Shown here piece by piece: positions 25,541 through 33,209 of a stretch of 64,000 nucleotides of DNA. The stretch is from Flavobacterium salmonis (GTDB lineage Bacteria > Bacteroidota > Bacteroidia > Flavobacteriales > Flavobacteriaceae). Position 1 is the first letter of the stretch. Each line of letters opens with the position of its first letter. The notes under the pieces are model-generated. The model was given only the letters and a program-made list of their open reading frames with translations, did not search any database and was not told where the DNA came from. The stretch covers positions 496,001-560,000 of the forward strand of contig NZ_CAIJDP010000060.1 in the NCBI RefSeq assembly GCF_903819435.1. Direction: 5' to 3'. The position numbers were made by a program, and so were the translations under genes.

Positions 25541-26677
25541 ATGAAAACATTCAAATCTGTTTTTGAAAATTATGATTGGGAAACCATTCAATCTAAAATA
25601 TATCAGACCTCATCAAAAGATGTTGCGTATTCCTTGTCCAAAACCAAACGTAATCTTGATGATTTTTTAGTTCTGATTTCTCCAGCAGCACAAAATTATT
25701 TAGAGCAAATGGCACAGGAATGCCATGAAATTACTAAAAAACGTTTTGGCAAAACCATTCAAATGTATGCTCCTCTTTATTTAAGTAACGAATGTCAAAA
25801 TATCTGTACGTATTGCGGTTTTAGTTTAGATAATAAAATCAAGCGAAAAACACTTTTAGACTCTGAGATAAAACTCGAAGTTGAGGCCTTGAAAAATCTT
25901 GGTTTTGATCATGTTTTATTGGTTACTGGTGAAGCTAATTACACTGTCAATATTAATTACTTTCTGAATGCAATTGATTTAATCAGAGAGCAATTTTCTA
26001 TTATTTCTGTAGAAGTTCAGCCTCTTTCTACTGAAGAATACCAACGTTTGCATGAAGCAGGGGTTTATTCTGTTTTGGTTTATCAGGAAACATATCATCA
26101 GGAAGTATACAAAAAATATCATACAAAAGGTAAAAAATCCAATTTTGATTTCAGGCTTGAAACTCCTGACCGAATTGGAACTGCCGGAATTCATAAAATT
26201 GGTTTGGGCGTTTTATTAGGTTTGGAAGATTGGCGTACAGATAGTTTTTTTAATGCATTACATCTTGATTATCTTCAAAAGAAATATTGGCAGACCAAGT
26301 ATTCAGTTTCATTTCCGAGACTTCGCCCTGCTGAAGGCATTATCGAACCCAATTTTATTATGGATGATAAAGATCTGACACAGTTAATCTGCGCTTATCG
26401 TTTATGGAATGAAGATCTTGAAATTTCTATTTCGACTCGTGAAAACGAAAAATTCAGAAACAATATTATTCCGATTGGCGTAACAAGCATGAGCGCAGGA
26501 TCTAAAACCAATCCCGGGGGGTATGTTGTTGACCCTCAATCGCTGGAACAATTTGAAATTAGTGACGAACGTTCTGCAAGAGAAATTGCCGAAGTCATTA
26601 CTAAAAAAGGTTATGAACCTGTTTGGAAAGATTGGGATAAAAATTTTAGTCCGAAAGTCGAAAGTCATAAAGTCTAA
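25541..26677 (+). CDS. thiH: Dehydroglycine synthase ThiH (radical SAM)
   Basis: The 378-residue protein carries the radical-SAM cluster motif CQNICTYCGF (CxxxCxxC, about residues 85-94) after APLYLSNE, then VTGEANYTVNINYFLNAIDL, and the C-terminal block TSMSAGSKTNPGGYVV. ThiH cleaves tyrosine to give dehydroglycine for the thiazole. Presence of thiH rather than thiO fits a lineage able to grow anaerobically or with little oxygen. It starts 9 bases after thiG. Confidence 0.96.
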   Translation: MKTFKSVFENYDWETIQSKIYQTSSKDVAYSLSKTKRNLDDFLVLISPAAQNYLEQMAQECHEITKKRFGKTIQMYAPLYLSNECQNICTYCGFSLDNKIKRKTLLDSEIKLEVEALKNLGFDHVLLVTGEANYTVNINYFLNAIDLIREQFSIISVEVQPLSTEEYQRLHEAGVYSVLVYQETYHQEVYKKYHTKGKKSNFDFRLETPDRIGTAGIHKIGLGVLLGLEDWRTDSFFNALHLDYLQKKYWQTKYSVSFPRLRPAEGIIEPNFIMDDKDLTQLICAYRLWNEDLEISISTRENEKFRNNIIPIGVTSMSAGSKTNPGGYVVDPQSLEQFEISDERSAREIAEVITKKGYEPVWKDWDKNFSPKVESHKV

Positions 26678-26761
26678 AAGCATCTAATCGACTCTTTTCA
26701 GTTATTTTATTTTCACATCTTTTTATCCCAAATTTAACTTTCAACTTTAGACTTACAAATA

Positions 26762-27472
26762 ATGAGTATCATACAAGAATTTTTACGTTATAACCGACAA
26801 ACGATTCTTCCTGAAATTGGCGATGAAGGTCAGGAAAAACTCAAAAAGGCACGGGTTTTAGTAATTGGTGCAGGCGGTTTAGGCTGTCCAATCCTACAAT
26901 ATATAGCAACGGCCGGAGTAGGCTTTGTTGGAATAATGGATTTTGATATTATCGAAATTCACAATTTACATCGACAAATTTTATATACTGAGAACGAAAT
27001 TGGCCAGGAAAAAGCTATTGTAGCCAAAAATGTTATTTCGAAACTGAATCCTTTAATAATAGTTGAAGCAATTCGTGAAAAATTAACACCTGAAAATGCA
27101 TCAAAAATTATCCAGCAATATGATATTGTGGTTGATGGCTCTGATAATTTTACGACTCGTTATTTGATAAACGATACTTGTGTTGAACTTCAAAAACCTT
27201 TAGTTTATGGAAGTATTTTAAAATTCGAAGGACAAGTAGCTGTTTTTAACCATAACGGAAGTAAAAATCTACGTGATTTATTTCCTGAAATGCCAAATCC
27301 AAAAGATGTTCCGAATTGCAACCTCAACGGAGTTTTAGGAACTTTACCCGGAATTATTGGTACGATGATGGCACACGAAACACTAAAATTAATTTTGGAA
27401 TTACCAACCTTAAAAAATGAACTGGTACTTTTTAATACTTTGAATTATAGCTTTACAAAATTGTATTTTTAG
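26762..27472 (+). CDS. thiF: ThiS adenylyltransferase ThiF (HesA/MoeB family)
   Basis: A 236-residue E1-like enzyme: RYNRQTILPEIGDEGQEKL, the nucleotide loop VIGAGGLGCPILQY, DFDIIEIHNLHRQILY, and DGSDNFTTRYLINDTCV. The Cys of PNCNLNGVLG corresponds to the ThiF active-site Cys region. The two zinc CxxC pairs of E. coli ThiF are not visible. At the end of the thi operon it most likely activates ThiS; MoeB-type action is less likely here. Its stop overlaps the convergent MOSC gene's stop by 4 bases. Confidence 0.9.
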   Translation: MSIIQEFLRYNRQTILPEIGDEGQEKLKKARVLVIGAGGLGCPILQYIATAGVGFVGIMDFDIIEIHNLHRQILYTENEIGQEKAIVAKNVISKLNPLIIVEAIREKLTPENASKIIQQYDIVVDGSDNFTTRYLINDTCVELQKPLVYGSILKFEGQVAVFNHNGSKNLRDLFPEMPNPKDVPNCNLNGVLGTLPGIIGTMMAHETLKLILELPTLKNELVLFNTLNYSFTKLYF

Positions 27473-28263
27473 TAAACAACTTCATCGCCAACCTGAATTA
27501 TTCCGGGATTCAAACCAACAATGTTGATTCCGAATAAAACAGAATTATTAACATTTCTATATTTACTCAAAGTTTTTAGAGGTTCTTTTTTTACAACACC
27601 ATTCTGCGGATCATTGTTAACCATAATACATCTTCCGCAGGGTTTTACATTTTTAAACTGAATTTTTCCAATTTTAAACTGCTCAAAATTATCTTCCTCG
27701 TGAGGGGTTTGAGTACTAATAACAATATTAGGACGAAATCTTTTTACAGTTATTTTTTCTTCTAATTTATTATTCAAAAAATCCAAACTTTTTGTCCCGA
27801 TTAGTAAATATGGATAAGCATCTGCAAAACTCACATTATATGTTTCTTTTGACCTTGAACTTTCATGTTTGCGATCTCCTGCTTTAATGATTTTTACCAA
27901 TTTGCATCCAAATCCTAAATGCTCGCTAAACCATTTTGAAGTCGTCTTATTTACTTCGAAAACAAAACTTTTATCATCCCACACTTTTGTATAAATCTGA
28001 TCTTCTAAGTGTTCACTGATTGAAAATTCATGTTCATGACCCTGAAAAGTAATCGTGATTTTTCCGTTTGAGATTTCAGGATAAAACTGGCTCAAAACAG
28101 GATATTCTCTTTGAGTTATAAGTTGATTATCTGTGTCAATGAGCATCCATCTTCGATCATTTTCAAAACCCATTTCTTCAGCAAAAGCTTGCTGACAGCT
28201 AATTCCGGCAAGGCTTTTTATCGGATAAATATAAATTTCTTTTACAATGTAAACAGCACTCAT
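27469..28263 (-). CDS. MOSC-domain molybdenum-cofactor protein (mARC/YcbX-like)
   Basis: The 264-residue protein has an N-terminal MOSC beta-barrel domain (IYIYPIKSLAGISC, MGFENDRRWMLID) and a C-terminal MOSC domain with KRFRPNIVIS and NVKPCGRCIMVNND. In this family the Cys within KPCGRC coordinates molybdenum. Such proteins reduce N-hydroxylated bases; here no ferredoxin domain is fused, unlike YcbX. It starts immediately after the aat stop (no spacer), so the two are translationally coupled. Confidence 0.88.
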   Translation of the reverse strand: MSAVYIVKEIYIYPIKSLAGISCQQAFAEEMGFENDRRWMLIDTDNQLITQREYPVLSQFYPEISNGKITITFQGHEHEFSISEHLEDQIYTKVWDDKSFVFEVNKTTSKWFSEHLGFGCKLVKIIKAGDRKHESSRSKETYNVSFADAYPYLLIGTKSLDFLNNKLEEKITVKRFRPNIVISTQTPHEEDNFEQFKIGKIQFKNVKPCGRCIMVNNDPQNGVVKKEPLKTLSKYRNVNNSVLFGINIVGLNPGIIQVGDEVVY

Positions 28264-28902
28264 TTATTTACTTTTTAAAATAGACATAAAATCGTCACGA
28301 TCAATTTCGCGGCATCCTAAACTCTCTAAATGGGGATTATAAACCTGACAGTCTAATAACTTATACTTTTCTGTTTTTAAATAATTCGCCAAAACTATAA
28401 AAGCTACTTTAGAAGCATTTGAAACTTTAGAAAACATACTTTCACCACAGAAAACATGGCCCAAATCGATTCCGTATAAACCTCCAACTAAAATATCATC
28501 CTGCCAAACCTCTACCGATTTTGCAATTCCTTCTTTGTTTAATTTGCAATAGGCATCGATCATTTCGTTTGAAATCCACGTTCCGGTTTGTCCATCACGT
28601 TTTATCTTTTGGCAATTTGAAATAACATCTGCAAAGTTCTGATTAAAAGTAACTTTAAACTGATTTCGCTTCAAAATAGTACGCATACTTTTTGAAACAA
28701 CCAATTCATCTAAAAACAAAACCATTCTTGGATCAGGAGACCACCACAGAATGGGTTCACCTTCATTGAACCATGGAAAAATTCCGCTTTTGTAAGCTAA
28801 CTGTAATCTTTCCGAATTTAAATCTCCGCCAATTGCCAGAATACCATCTTTATCAGCTTCAGAAACCGGTGGAAAAAATAAATCTTTATCTACGTAATAC
28901 AT
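28264..28902 (-). CDS. aat: Leucyl/phenylalanyl-tRNA-protein transferase
   Basis: A 212-residue GNAT-fold enzyme with the Aat blocks FFPPVSEADKDGILAIGGDL, LAYKSGIFPWFNEGEPILWW then SPDPR, and GGLYGIDLGHVFCGESMFS. It attaches Leu or Phe to N-terminal Arg/Lys of proteins, marking them for ClpS-ClpAP in the N-end rule pathway. Length is typical. Confidence 0.96.
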   Translation of the reverse strand: MYYVDKDLFFPPVSEADKDGILAIGGDLNSERLQLAYKSGIFPWFNEGEPILWWSPDPRMVLFLDELVVSKSMRTILKRNQFKVTFNQNFADVISNCQKIKRDGQTGTWISNEMIDAYCKLNKEGIAKSVEVWQDDILVGGLYGIDLGHVFCGESMFSKVSNASKVAFIVLANYLKTEKYKLLDCQVYNPHLESLGCREIDRDDFMSILKSK

Positions 28903-28949
28903 TTTAAAAAATCAATTTCAATAACAATAGCAATTTCAAACTTCCATAA

Positions 28950-29003
28950 TCTTTCTTTGTGAAGTTACTTGTGCTATTTCTCATTTTAGTCGAAATGACA
29001 AAA
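28950..29003. repeat. Decayed half of the long inverted repeat family
   Basis: ATTTCTCATTTTAGTCGAAATGACAAAA resembles the right arm of the complete inverted repeats at 41063-41164 and 62306-62405; the left arm is not recognisable. It lies upstream of aat, between it and the DUF3127 gene's 3' end. Confidence 0.5.
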
Positions 29004-29017
29004 CTAACTCAAAAATA

Positions 29018-29064
29018 AAATTCCAAATCCCAAATACACATTCATGATTTGGAATTTGGAATTT
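29018..29064. repeat. AATTCCAAA-type hairpin after the DUF3127 gene
   Basis: AAATTCCAAATCCCAAAT (29018-29035) pairs with ATTTGGAATTTGGAATTT (29047-29064) with one mismatch. It lies 22 bases after the stop of the minus-strand DUF3127 gene and may terminate its transcript. Confidence 0.65.
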
Positions 29065-29086
29065 AATTATTAGTATTTAACCTTTT

Positions 29087-29458
29087 TTAGAAAGGTAAAT
29101 CGTCCGGTTCGTCTTCGTTTAAATTTGTTGCCGGAGCAAAAGCTTCTGCAGCTGGCATTGGAGGCGTTTGCCCAGGACCTTCAGGTGCTAATCTTTCAAT
29201 TCTCCAACCTTGAATACTATTGAAATATCTGGTTTCTCCTTGTGGATTAACCCATTCTCTTCCTCTTAAATTGATAGAAACTTTCACAGCCTCACCTTGC
29301 TTGTAGCTGCTTAATAAATCGCATTTATCTTGTGTAAATTCGACTAAAATATGCTGTGGATACTGCTCATCTGTAGTCACGACCAATTCTCTTTTTTTGA
29401 ATGACGCACTAACCTGCTGTTCCGGATTAACTACTTTTACTTTTCCTATAACTTCCAT
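29087..29458 (-). CDS. DUF3127 OB-fold-like protein with SSB-like acidic tail
   Basis: The 123-residue protein begins MEVIGKVKVVNPEQQVSASF followed by KKRELVV, the DUF3127 family, predicted OB-like beta-barrel up to about residue 85 (GREWVNPQGETRYFNSIQGW). A Pro/Ala linker leads to the C-terminus NEDEPDDLPF. That end closely resembles the SSB tip (DDIPF/DDLPF) which recruits repair and replication proteins. The core alone does not reveal a function; the tail suggests a single-strand-binding or repair accessory protein. Confidence 0.8.
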   Translation of the reverse strand: MEVIGKVKVVNPEQQVSASFKKRELVVTTDEQYPQHILVEFTQDKCDLLSSYKQGEAVKVSINLRGREWVNPQGETRYFNSIQGWRIERLAPEGPGQTPPMPAAEAFAPATNLNEDEPDDLPF

Positions 29459-29489
29459 CTTCTTCTATATTAATTTATTATTTCGTTTC

Positions 29490-30365
29490 TTATTTCTTTG
29501 CTAAAAGCACTTTCCAAGCCGATTCAACATCGTCATTATTCAGGTATTTTTTGGCTTCTAAATGTATTTTTTCCTGATCATCGGAGCTTAAAACTCCCTT
29601 AACAGAAAAATTTTCTTTCACAAATATACTAACTTCTTCTGTTGTAGGCAAGGCTTCAATATTGCCTAATTTTCCAAGATCATTTCCGTTGAAAACAGGG
29701 CTTTCCCTGATGAAACCTGGAATTACATCCACACCAACACCTAAAGTTGTCAGTGGTTTTTGTACTTCAAAAAGTCCCTGATTCGATCTTGAATACCAAT
29801 TATTTCCTAATCTTGAAACCAAATCTATTTTATGCTGATCAATGACTCCGTTTGCATCTAAAACGGATTCGTGAATATGAATTTTTACCACTTCACAAAG
29901 AATCAGGTTTCCTGCTCCTCCTTCTGATCCCAGCGGAATAATCTGCGTGACTTTGCATTCAAACTGTACCGGAGATTCCTTTACGCGATACGGTTTTACC
30001 AAATCTGAAGGAATTTGTGTTAATCCTGCTTTTATAAATTCGTTTACTCCCTCGCCATATTCTGTACTGGCTAATGATGTTTGCTGAACCAAATCATAAT
30101 TGACCACATTAATTACGACTTCACGAGTAGCTTCGGCATTGATCAAGGTGTGTTTAATCGTATTATCACGTACACGTCTTGAAGGCGAAAAAACCAAAAT
30201 TGGCGGGTTGGCACTAAACACATTAAAAAAACTAAAAGGCGATAAATTCGGAATTCCTTTTGCGCTAATTGTACTGGCAAAAGCAATTGGTCTCGGGCCA
30301 ATAGCACTTTGCAGGTAGCCTTGCAATTTTGCTGTTGGTATCTCTTTTGGATTAATGCTAATCAT
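29490..30365 (-). CDS. Flavin reductase-like domain protein
   Basis: A 291-residue protein with a split-barrel FMN-binding domain: GPRPIAFASTISAKGIPNLS, PFSFFNVFSANPPILVFSPS and the DTIKH / EVVINVVN region (residues 1-210). The last 80 residues are an added helical tail. Proteins of this kind reduce or bind FMN; the substrate is unknown. It is 31 bases upstream of the DUF3127 gene on the same strand and may share its transcript. Confidence 0.88.
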   Translation of the reverse strand: MISINPKEIPTAKLQGYLQSAIGPRPIAFASTISAKGIPNLSPFSFFNVFSANPPILVFSPSRRVRDNTIKHTLINAEATREVVINVVNYDLVQQTSLASTEYGEGVNEFIKAGLTQIPSDLVKPYRVKESPVQFECKVTQIIPLGSEGGAGNLILCEVVKIHIHESVLDANGVIDQHKIDLVSRLGNNWYSRSNQGLFEVQKPLTTLGVGVDVIPGFIRESPVFNGNDLGKLGNIEALPTTEEVSIFVKENFSVKGVLSSDDQEKIHLEAKKYLNNDDVESAWKVLLAKK

Positions 30366-30525
30366 ATTCTTTGTTTTTTAACTGAATCCCGTTTCAGCAA
30401 ATACAAAAGTATAGAAATCGTTTCTGCCAAAGAAATAGTTTTAGGCTTAAAAACAAAAATCTTTAAACATTCACAAAATATTAAATGTGTTTATTTCGTT
30501 ATATTTATAGCTCAAAAATTACCCT

Positions 30526-31677
30526 ATGCATTTTTCTGAAAGCAGAAATACGACACGTTGGATTATTATTTTTATTTCCTTTTCAATCATTTCACTGATA
30601 CTTTGGAATACCTATACCTTTTTTCAAATATTCAAAAACGAAGAGCGATTGAAAATGAATATTTTGGCCAATGCGCAAAAAACCATTATCAACGCGGATG
30701 AATATACTGACCTTGATTTGCCTCTGGAAATCACAAACAGTAATTCTTCAGTACCGGTAATGTTGGTGATGTACGACAAAGTGATTAATTCCAAGAATGT
30801 TCCTGATGAAATCCTAAATGATAAAGAAAAATTTAAGTCCTATTTAAATAAATTAAAAAATGAAAATGAGCCTATTATTTTTGAATACGCTCCGGGAAAA
30901 CACCAACAATTGTATTACGGAAATTCGGCATTACTTAATAAACTTAAATATTACCCGATTGCTCTATTATTGATTATTTTTTTGTTTGCCGCTTTAATTT
31001 ATAATTTCTACAGAAGTACCAAAATAGCTACTCAAAATAAACTTTGGGCAGGAATGGCTAAGGAAACTGCTCATCAAATTGGAACTCCTCTTTCTTCTTT
31101 AATTGGTTGGGTCGAAATATTAAAAACTGAAGAAATTGATCAGACAATCACATCTGAAATTGAAAAAGATGTTGAACGTTTGCAGACAATTACTGATCGT
31201 TTCTCTAAAATTGGTTCTGTTCCTGTTCTTGAAAACCATGATGTTGTTCAAGAAACCTTACAAACTTTTGAGTATTTACAATCACGTTTTTCAAAACAGG
31301 TTACCTTTTCGTATCAAACTCCGGGTAAACCTATTTTTGCATTAATTAATCCAATACTTCATAGCTGGACTATTGAAAATCTGGTAAAAAATGCCATTGA
31401 TGCCATGAAAGGAAAGGGAACTTTAGATCTCCAAATTGAGCAGGACAATCATCATGTAAAAATAAACATAAAGGATTCCGGAACCGGAATTTCTAAAAAA
31501 CAATTCAAAACTATTTTTGAACCCGGATTTACAACAAAAAAACGCGGCTGGGGATTAGGACTTTCTTTAACCAAAAGAATCGTTGAAGAATATCACAGTG
31601 GAAAAATTAAGGTTTTACATTCTGAAATTGGCAAAGGAACTACGTTTCAGATTTCATTAAATAAAAAAGTGCAGTGA
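30526..31677 (+). CDS. Membrane sensor histidine kinase
   Basis: 383 residues. Helix 1 (about 10-33) and helix 2 (about 142-162) flank a 110-residue periplasmic sensor part. The H-box is GMAKETAHQIGTPLSSLIGW with the phospho-acceptor His in AHQIGTP. The N-box is ENLVKNAIDAM, then the G-boxes DSGTGIS and GWGLGLSLTKRIVEEYHSG. No response regulator is adjacent, so it is an orphan kinase. The stop codon lies inside the loop of its terminator. Confidence 0.93.
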   Translation: MHFSESRNTTRWIIIFISFSIISLILWNTYTFFQIFKNEERLKMNILANAQKTIINADEYTDLDLPLEITNSNSSVPVMLVMYDKVINSKNVPDEILNDKEKFKSYLNKLKNENEPIIFEYAPGKHQQLYYGNSALLNKLKYYPIALLLIIFLFAALIYNFYRSTKIATQNKLWAGMAKETAHQIGTPLSSLIGWVEILKTEEIDQTITSEIEKDVERLQTITDRFSKIGSVPVLENHDVVQETLQTFEYLQSRFSKQVTFSYQTPGKPIFALINPILHSWTIENLVKNAIDAMKGKGTLDLQIEQDNHHVKINIKDSGTGISKKQFKTIFEPGFTTKKRGWGLGLSLTKRIVEEYHSGKIKVLHSEIGKGTTFQISLNKKVQ

Positions 31678-31700
31678 ACTGCACTTTTTAAATTTTTATT
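31664..31700. terminator. Terminator overlapping the kinase stop codon
   Basis: AAAAAGTGCAG and CTGCACTTTTT pair (31664-31689) with the TGA stop in the loop; T-rich sequence follows. It also lies just after the convergent HIT gene. Confidence 0.82.
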
Positions 31701-31710
31701 TCTTTCTATA

Positions 31711-32100
31711 TTACAAATTTGCCTGAATCCTTTTTGCCAAAGCTTCAAATTCATCTTTAGAAAGTGAAACTTTATTCACAAAGCGCATTTCATCCATTTC
31801 ATTTAGCGGAATAAGATGTACGTGCGCATGAGGAACTTCTAAACCAACAACTGCAATACCCACTCTTTTGCAGGGAACTGTTTTTTCTAAAGCAATTGCA
31901 ATCTTCTTAGAAAATTTCATTAGACCCAGATACAATTCATCCTCTATGTCAAAAATCTTATCTATTTCTTGTTTTGGTATACAAAGAGTGTGTCCTTTTG
32001 CATTTGGATTTACATCTAAAAATGCAAGAAAATTATCGTCTTCGGCAATTTTGTAGGCCGGAATTTCTCCGTTGACTATTTTTGTGAATATGGAACTCAT
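31711..32100 (-). CDS. HIT-family nucleotide-binding protein
   Basis: A 129-residue protein starting MSSIFTKIVNGEIPAYKIAE and carrying the histidine triad HAHVHLIP (about residues 98-105). HIT/Hint enzymes hydrolyse nucleotide phosphoramidates or similar substrates. I use the ATG at 32100; the frame extends 13 codons upstream but into the greA end. It lies 10 bases after greA in a two-gene operon. Confidence 0.93.
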   Translation of the reverse strand: MSSIFTKIVNGEIPAYKIAEDDNFLAFLDVNPNAKGHTLCIPKQEIDKIFDIEDELYLGLMKFSKKIAIALEKTVPCKRVGIAVVGLEVPHAHVHLIPLNEMDEMRFVNKVSLSKDEFEALAKRIQANL

Positions 32101-32110
32101 TGTTTTAGGT

Positions 32111-32587
32111 TTAATCTCTGGAAATTTCAAGGATTTCAAATTTCAAAACACCATTTGGTACTGTAATTTCAGCTACTTCTCCAACAGATTTCCCAAGTAA
32201 ACCTTTTCCGATAGGAGATGTCACTGAAATTTTGCCGGTTTTTAAATCAGCTTCACTTTCTGCAACAAGCGTATATTTCATTTCCATTCCGTTGCTTTGA
32301 TTTTTGATTTTTACATTCGATAAAACCAATGCTTTCGAAACATCTAATTGTGATTCATCAATTAATCGGGCATTAGAATACACTTCTTCGAGTTTAGAAA
32401 TTCTCATTTCCAACAAACCTTGTGCTTCTTTTGCTGCATCATATTCGGCATTTTCAGATAAATCTCCCTTATCTCTTGCTTCTGCTATATCCTGAGATGC
32501 TTTTGGACGCATCACACTTTTTAAGTGTTCCAACTCCTCTTTTAATTTTTTTAACCCTTCTGCTGTATAATAAGATACTTTACTCAT
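32111..32587 (-). CDS. greA: Transcription elongation factor GreA
   Basis: A 158-residue protein with the N-terminal coiled coil (YYTAEGLKKLKEELEHLKSV), the acidic tip RDKGDLSENAEYDAAKEAQG that reaches the RNA polymerase active site, and the C-terminal FKBP-like ISVTSPIGKGLLGKSVGE. GreA rescues backtracked polymerase by promoting RNA cleavage. First gene of greA-HIT. Confidence 0.97.
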   Translation of the reverse strand: MSKVSYYTAEGLKKLKEELEHLKSVMRPKASQDIAEARDKGDLSENAEYDAAKEAQGLLEMRISKLEEVYSNARLIDESQLDVSKALVLSNVKIKNQSNGMEMKYTLVAESEADLKTGKISVTSPIGKGLLGKSVGEVAEITVPNGVLKFEILEISRD

Positions 32588-32610
32588 AACTTCATCGTTT
32601 ATATAAATAC

Positions 32611-32652
32611 AAAAAATCCCATCAGGACGGGATTTTTCTTATTACAAATATA
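32611..32652 (-). promoter_or_regulatory. greA promoter with terminator-like hairpin at the start of the transcript
   Basis: On the minus strand TATATTTG (32645-32652) is followed after 7 bases by AAAAATCCC, the loop GTCCTGAT, and GGGATTTTTTG, ending about 23 bases before the greA ATG. Read in this direction it is a stem plus T-run, i.e. a terminator shape lying between promoter and gene. The hairpin also has a T-run on the other strand. Confidence 0.6.
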
Positions 32653-32744
32653 CTATTATTTTTTACAGTACATAATTATATGTTAATGATATAGAATTCA
32701 AAAGCAAATAAATTATTTTTGTCTCACTAATTCCCTTTAAAACA

Positions 32745-33158
32745 ATGAAAAAACTCTCGCTTTTTATACTATTTGTTTCTGTACTTTTTTCGTGTAGTGA
32801 TAATGATATAAATAATAAAAACCCTTATATTCCAAAATATCCTGTAAATTTTACAATAGATATGAACTTACCGGCTTACTCTAATCTAAAATATGTCAGT
32901 AACGGCGTTATTATTTCAAGCTATGGTGCGAAAGGGGTTATTATCTTTAATGCCGGAAGCGGGTATAATGCTTTTGATGCAGCGTGTCCTAATCAGGCCT
33001 TAACTTCTTGTACTGCTATGACTATTAGCGGTATTAATGCAGTTTGTTCCTGTGATGATTCAGAATACAGCTTGTTTACAGGTTTAGGCGGAAAAGAATA
33101 TCCTCTGATACAGTATCGTGTTGAAGTAAGCGGAACTATAATTCATGTTTATAACTAA
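32745..33158 (+). CDS. Small lipoprotein with Rieske-like fold lacking cluster histidines
   Basis: 137 residues. A lipoprotein signal (MKKLSLFILFVSVLFSCSDN, lipobox Cys 17) precedes a mature part resembling Bacteroidota Rieske-type lipoproteins: GYNAFDAACPNQ, later AVCSCDDSEYSLFTGLG, and a final QYRVEVSGTIIHVYN. A real Rieske site needs CxH and CxxH. Here the positions read CPN and CSCD, so both His ligands are missing and a canonical [2Fe-2S] cluster is unlikely. The extra cysteines could form disulfides. Monocistronic. Confidence 0.7.
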   Translation: MKKLSLFILFVSVLFSCSDNDINNKNPYIPKYPVNFTIDMNLPAYSNLKYVSNGVIISSYGAKGVIIFNAGSGYNAFDAACPNQALTSCTAMTISGINAVCSCDDSEYSLFTGLGGKEYPLIQYRVEVSGTIIHVYN

Positions 33159-33205
33159 AATATAAAAGCCTGAAAGTTTTAAATTTTCAGGCTTTTATAT
33201 TTTAG
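33155..33205. terminator. Bidirectional terminator, 21-bp perfect stem
   Basis: The arms 33155-33175 and 33185-33205 are perfectly complementary (core AAAAGCCTGAAA / TTTCAGGCTTTT) around a 9-base loop. The left arm includes the lipoprotein's stop codon. It serves this gene and the convergent TonB receptor gene. Confidence 0.9.
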
Positions 33206-33209
33206 TTTT

